From the NCBI GenBank assembly GCA_037501455.1, contig CM074860.1, forward strand, positions 37,148,501 to 37,212,500: a stretch of 64,000 bases of DNA, written 5' to 3'. Shown one piece after another: positions 59,013 through 64,000 of this stretch. This DNA is from Lantana camara. Lineage: Eukaryota > Streptophyta > Magnoliopsida > Lamiales > Verbenaceae. The notes under the pieces were generated by a model, which saw only the letters and a program-made list of their open reading frames with translations, did no database searches and was not told the origin of the DNA. The stretch's first letter is position 1. Each line of letters opens with the position of its first letter. The position numbers were made by a program, and so were the translations under genes.

Positions 59013-62000
59013 AAAAGCAGGTAACGAAGTTCAAAATACAAAACACAGCCACAACGAAGAACAAACACCAAGAAGAAAACATCAAAATAACCAATTACGA
59101 CAACTTAATCAAAACAACCTCATAAAGCCAGGGAACTATTATCACTTATTTACATCCAGTATCGGTTATACAACAATTGTTAGCACATCAAAGATTCAAA
59201 GCAAAGATTATCAAAAATTTTTAAATTAACCATGCGTGTATGCATATGCCATGGATGTCTGAGGTACCGTTCACCGTGGAATTGAATTTGAAACCCAAAG
59301 CCTTCCTGGTCCCGAGGTGTGGTCTGAACCCAACAGCTAGCTCGACTCTTAGCATATCTTTAATATCTTCAATGTACCCACCTTCTGCCATTTCTCGGTT
59401 ATACGTTAACCCTGATCCAATCAGCCTTCCAAAATGAGTTTTACCCTACATCTTCAGATTTCAGACCAGTCTTCTTCACGGTTCACGTCTCCTTCTATTA
59501 TTTGGTGAAACCTCTGAAATTCGATAACCTTTTAGATTAATGATAACAACCTTATTGACGAGTTCTTTCCACACCGGATTGTGATCATCGGTTCCCAAAA
59601 TTTTTGGATTAATCTCTTCGTGAATCATTTCCTCATCCTTTCATCCTCTTAGAGCCATCAAGCATGCCTTCATTTTCTGTCCACTCAAATTTCTAATCAA
59701 GGGAAAACTCTTTTAGTCCTTCTTGAGATTTAATTCAAGTCCTTCTTTAGTTACTTCTTTCTGATTCCTCCCTTCTCAAATTCCTTCTAATTTATCATGG
59801 AAAACGACTAGCGGTGTAGTAAGGTTTTGTTTTGTTAAGTGATGTCCGAATTCCTCCTATCCTTAGTCAAATTACCTTCTATGGTTGCCATCACGAACAT
59901 ATTAGTTTGATTTAATTCATGTTCCATGAGGCGATTTAATGGTCTCGCAGAAGCTCTTCCACCATTCCATTATTTTCCAAAATTTAAATCCTATGTGTAG
60001 AAATACTCGACAAACCATCTCCTCAATATCCCGGGGTGGCCTTCACCCGAACTTAATACTTAACTCTCACTTCAACGGCTTAACCGTTAAGGTTCTTTTA
60101 GTTAATTCCGATTACACCATTAGGACTTCCAGGTCTTCCTTAATTTGCAATTCCTTTATTTCAATGAAAATATTTCTTCGAGCACCATTTCAATCTTCCA
60201 ATTTGTTCCTCGGTCGTGCTCTCCCCCTTAAATTTCTATTGTTGCGTGTTGAACTCCATCGATTCTTCTTTTGTCGAAGTTCTGGATGAATAATTTCTAT
60301 TAGAGAGGATTTAATCAAATGATCAACCCCACAGTTTTGCTCTTAACTTCCCTTTTAATCCGCTTGATGTCTGAAACCCCTTTTTTTTTTTTATTCTTGT
60401 CTGATCCAGACACCCCACAATCAACTCTAATCTCACTTTTCTTTATGAATCCCCGTTTCCACTATCCTATCCTTTTATTGAAATTCTTTATTTTTCCAAC
60501 GTCAGCTTCATTGTAACGTACCATCCCATTATTTCTCTTCTTCTTAACTCAGATGTGACCCAATCGACGGAATACATGATAAGTGGGATGGAAGAACTTC
60601 CTATCAAATAAACACTAGAATGCATGTCGGGTTAAAATGATAATGCACGTGACATACTCACAACAGTTAAATATACCGCACATTAAAACAGTAAAATCAA
60701 ATAGGAATGCGCGCACAAACATAAGTAAAGAAAAATGATAATTTGATGCGAAATATGTTGCACGTGCCATGAATGTTTTGGAACCTGTCACCCATATAAT
60801 AAGTTGTTAGCTCAGTAGCTTTTCCTCTTTCCTCCAATCGAGTGGTTACTTTGACTTGCTAATCATGCCTTGTCTTTCCCACGGTCTTCAAGTTTTCCAT
60901 GAATCTCTTTGCATCACTCGTATCTTCCACTGTCTGGAATTGAAATTTCTCGATCCCCAATTTCTTCGACATCCACTGAATTGGCCTCTGCATTTCTTCC
61001 CCGAGAATCACTTTTCAACACTACCCAAATTCTCTTACAAAATTGAGCCCTAAGGAAATTCTGAATCCCTTCTCCTCACCATCACCGTGCTTATCCTTTA
61101 TGAGTTGAGATTAGTGTAATAAACTCATTTTTCGATTGCTTATACTTAGGCACACGATTTCCTCACAAAGAGCCTTTGCCTTTCTTTACCGTTTCCATTT
61201 GTTGCTCCATATCTCTCAATTCAATCTCACCACTCGGTAAGTTAGCTTGGATTTGGAAAACGAACTCAATCCTCGTCCTCAATGTCACCTCCTTTCCAAA
61301 ATTTGTACTTACCCCATCAATTGTCTTACTCTATTCCCTTCCATACTCGTTTCTGCCTTAATCGAAATCCAGAGCACCTAAACTTAAACTCTTCCTGCTC
61401 TTGACTTCTACAATCTTGACTTCCCCTTTCCAGGTTTATTTAGAAACCCTTCTTTGCCAACTCTTAGTGCTCAATTCCTACCAGATTTATTTTACCCTAA
61501 CTCCTCTCAGTCCCCGGTGCCTCTTCAATGGTCCGAACCCTGAACCCAAATTACCCTCGAGGTTCATTTACTTCACTTCTTAGGTGGAACGATCCCGTTG
61601 AATCCAATTATGGCTCCTTATGCAAGAGAGCCGCGTATATCAACCCTTGGGGTCATGAATATTTCTCGATCAATTCCTATTTCTACGAATATCCCTCTAT
61701 CGTTGTATCTCTTAAGTCAAACCTCCAATTCAGTTCCTCACCTTGAACTCTAGCTCTATCCATGAAGACCACGCATCTCGAATCCTCTATACTATTTCCC
61801 GGTGCAACCCTCCTATCTTTCATGCCTCAAAAGGACTTGCAATAGAGTGCTGTTAGCGTGATATTTGGCCGTGGTTTGATAATATCTTCATATCCTGTAA
61901 TTCATAACTTATTTTAAGGATATATGCATGCGATTAGTACATGCTCATGGCACATATTCAACACGAAAGGCACGGATTCAACGTGAAATGCAACAAGTAA

Positions 62001-62130
62001 CTCACAAGATTAAAAAGAAAAACAATTTTATGTTCAAACTCAATGCAATGTACACATTATCACGTAGTTCCTATGCCAAACGACCTAGACGGACCCACAC
62101 GACACGAGAGCCCGGGTTTTGCAACCCTAA

Positions 62131-62142
62131 GCTCTGATACCA
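62131..62142 (-). other. Primer binding site of T10
   Basis: The minus strand reads TGGTATCAGAGC, 8 nt from the LTR at 62151. Confidence 0.92.
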
Positions 62143-62150
62143 CTTAAAGA

Positions 62151-63860
62151 TGTAGCACCCGAGCGCAAGGTACCACATCCCCCGCACCGTGACCTGACCC
62201 GAATATGAAATGGACGATCCATACTCGAGCTAAGTCACGGCGAACGGGGACAAACACACACGCTATGCTAGGCGGGCTAACCCTTAAACCATAAAATCAA
62301 AGTGATTACAAAATGCGGAAGCAATAACTGGCCATAATATAAACAATGAGCAATCAAACTCCAAAAATAATCCATATACATTATCAAATGCCGTCAAGGC
62401 TCAAATAACCAATACGCTCCATTATTAATAAATACAATGATCCAACGTGCAATATGTGAGTGTAAAACCAAAATACAAGGGCTAAAAGACGAAAGTAAAA
62501 CCTATGACTCGAAATCCCACCTAGCTCCCTTGACACCTGCACAACACAACTGAAAGCCAAACGGGTTCAGTCCAAAAGGGACTGGTGGGTATAAAATCAG
62601 GGCATAAATATAATATACGACAATAATTAAACATTCACATGCAAGTTATAATCCCAAGTGAGGTTTTGAAGAAATTCCCAAGTGGGCAAATAGAATCATC
62701 AAAAGGGATTATAACAATTCCTTAACATTTGGTCATTATTGGCCCGGCGAGTGGGCCTGGATTATCTCCAACCAACACCTCGTGTAATACCTTAACATTC
62801 ATTAACATTCATTCATTCATTCATTCATTCATTCAGTTCATGCATATCATTCTTTCGTACGCATTCAATAACATTTACACCTTTTTCCTCCGGGTTGGTG
62901 GCGGGTTTGCAATGCCCATCCACCCATTCATTGACCAAAATGGGAACATGACTCCCCAGATGGCACTCAGCGTCCATTCCTCGCTAACTCCTAACGAGGT
63001 CCGGTTACGCCGTTCATTAGTGGGACTAGTGTGAGGGTTTCCCATCAGCCCATGCCTCCTCGGTTCCCCACTCACACCAAGCCCCTGGGCCCTATTCATT
63101 GTGAACATTCATTCATTCTCGCCAAAACATTAGGTAGGATTCATGAAATAAGGGCTTTACGTTTGTAATCATTTACTCGAGAAAAGACTCAATATATATA
63201 TATATATCGTATTACTTTGGCTTAAAACTTTTCACATAGGGAGATATATCGGGTCGTTTTATCTAAGTAGAAGAGAAACCCACCTTAAACCAACAAAAGA
63301 GAGCACAAGAGCCTCACTGACCAGCCTCGTCTCCAACGGGATCAAAATCTGTGCAAGAGAGGTGAAGTGAGACTCAATATGACCAAATAAGACGCTCGAC
63401 AATGAAATGATTATGCTATGAATGCATAAAAGATCATATTATATCATGGCAATGTTCATATGCACTATTAAGGAATTTAAATCACATAATCAAGTCATTC
63501 AATCATTCGTTCACTTCCATTCAATTCATAAATTCACGTTTCCAATCAATTCAATTCAAGAAATTCAAATAGGAGCCTAGTACGTATTCAATCTTTCACA
63601 AAACGCTACCACATACATCATATTACATAATATAACATATTTCCAAAGTTTGAAAACAAGAAGAATTCATATGATAAGGGAAATGGTTATGGAAATCACA
63701 AACGACACAAAAATGCACATAAACGGCATTCAATAAAAGTATGCCTAATTCTCATCCAAATGTTATGAAATCAAACCACCATACTCTCAACACATAGTAA
63801 AACAAGTTCATAGTTCATCACGAATGAAGATAAAGGCGTTAAGGAGGGGAAACAATAAAA
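62151..63860 (-). mobile_element. T10 5' LTR, interrupted
   Basis: It is homologous to 55244-56955 with scattered substitutions and an expanded ATTC microsatellite at about 62795-62835. Homology stops at about 63857, before the palindrome array, where unrelated sequence begins. The decamer is at 62315-62324 and the hairpin at 62568-62584. Confidence 0.9.
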
Positions 63861-64000
63861 AACCGACCATAAGCGTCGGTTATTCCGGCGTTGCAATAGG
63901 TTTTAATGACGCTTTTCGACGTCTCAAAATTTGATCTGTCGTGACGATGGAAATCGTCACTAAATCACTGATGTCGTGACGCTTTTGTGTGTCTCATTTA
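63861..64000. mobile_element. Edge of an unidentified DNA transposon (CACTA-like subterminal repeats?)
   Basis: The sequence is unlike the LTR it interrupts. It holds hairpins AACCGAC/GTCGGTT (63861-63881) and GTGACGAT/ATCGTCAC (63941-63960), and repeated TGACGCTTTT and TGTCGTGACG motifs, as seen in subterminal regions of CACTA-type elements. No CACTA terminus is visible, so the class is uncertain. Confidence 0.4.

Larger units (their letters stand above)
58756..62150 (-). other. T10 interior, non-coding
   Basis: The 3.4-kb interior is bounded by a polypurine tract at 58756-58773 and a primer site at 62131-62142 (TGGTATCAGAGC on minus). It has no gag or pol domain I can read. The plus strand is pyrimidine-rich over 59450-61750. 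It carries a hairpin repeat array (58818-59012) and shares short text with the T6 interior. It would have to be mobilised by proteins from another element. Confidence 0.75.

Overview
The window is plant nuclear DNA made entirely of nested LTR retrotransposons plus a few DNA transposons. I see no intact host gene, rRNA or tRNA gene. The evidence for a flowering plant (probably a dicot with a large genome; family not determinable from this alone) is the combination of Ty3/gypsy chromovirus pol with a C-terminal chromodomain and 2.7-4 kb LTRs (Tekay/Del-like), Ty1/copia elements with about 2 kb LTRs, initiator-tRNA-Met primer sites, a plant-type TRIM, and hAT termini. No open reading frame encodes a complete functional protein; every pol or gag relic carries stops, frameshifts or truncations.

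Names used below. T1: gypsy LTR, + (1-2603). T2: gypsy LTR, - (2604-7320), interrupted by T3, a solo LTR, + (3170-5854). T4: gypsy, +, with integrase relic (7321-8460) and a 3' LTR (8461-10425), cut by T5. T5: gypsy, - (10426-15418), 3' LTR plus integrase/chromodomain. T6: gypsy deletion derivative, - (15424-24964), with both LTRs and a target-site duplication (TSD); its left LTR holds a triple TRIM (17165-18650). At 24970-25352 there is a hAT end and at 25353-25601 a copia LTR scrap. C1: copia, +, 5' LTR and leader (25602-28689), resuming at 44416-45867 (leader and gag). C2: copia, -, inserted in C1 (28690-32683 and 40169-44415). Inside C2 lies T7, a solo LTR, - (32684-40168), itself holding a hAT element (32690-33491) and T8, another solo LTR, - (34394-37049). 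T9: gypsy, +, with gag-pol pseudogenes (45981-55116). T10: gypsy, -, with non-coding interior (55244 to about 63860). A different repeat edge runs to the end of the window.

The most interesting structure is shared by the gypsy LTRs. Although their sequences are strongly diverged, most carry the same ordered set of parts, given in the element's own sense: a splice-donor-like AAG|GTAAG, an array of 2-6 short palindromes whose sequence differs from LTR to LTR, a palindrome around TTGCAA, a small CAGTC/GACTG hairpin, a splice-acceptor-like GCAG|GT, an invariant TTGCTTCCGC decamer, a conserved U5 end, and TACA-3'. A separate hairpin with AGGA in its loop and a covarying stem overlaps the pol stop codon just before the polypurine tract in five elements. 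The copia leaders show a comparable theme, with regularly spaced palindromes between primer site and gag. These look like selected, compensating nucleic-acid structures and are the best candidate for something not yet described; that interpretation is inference.
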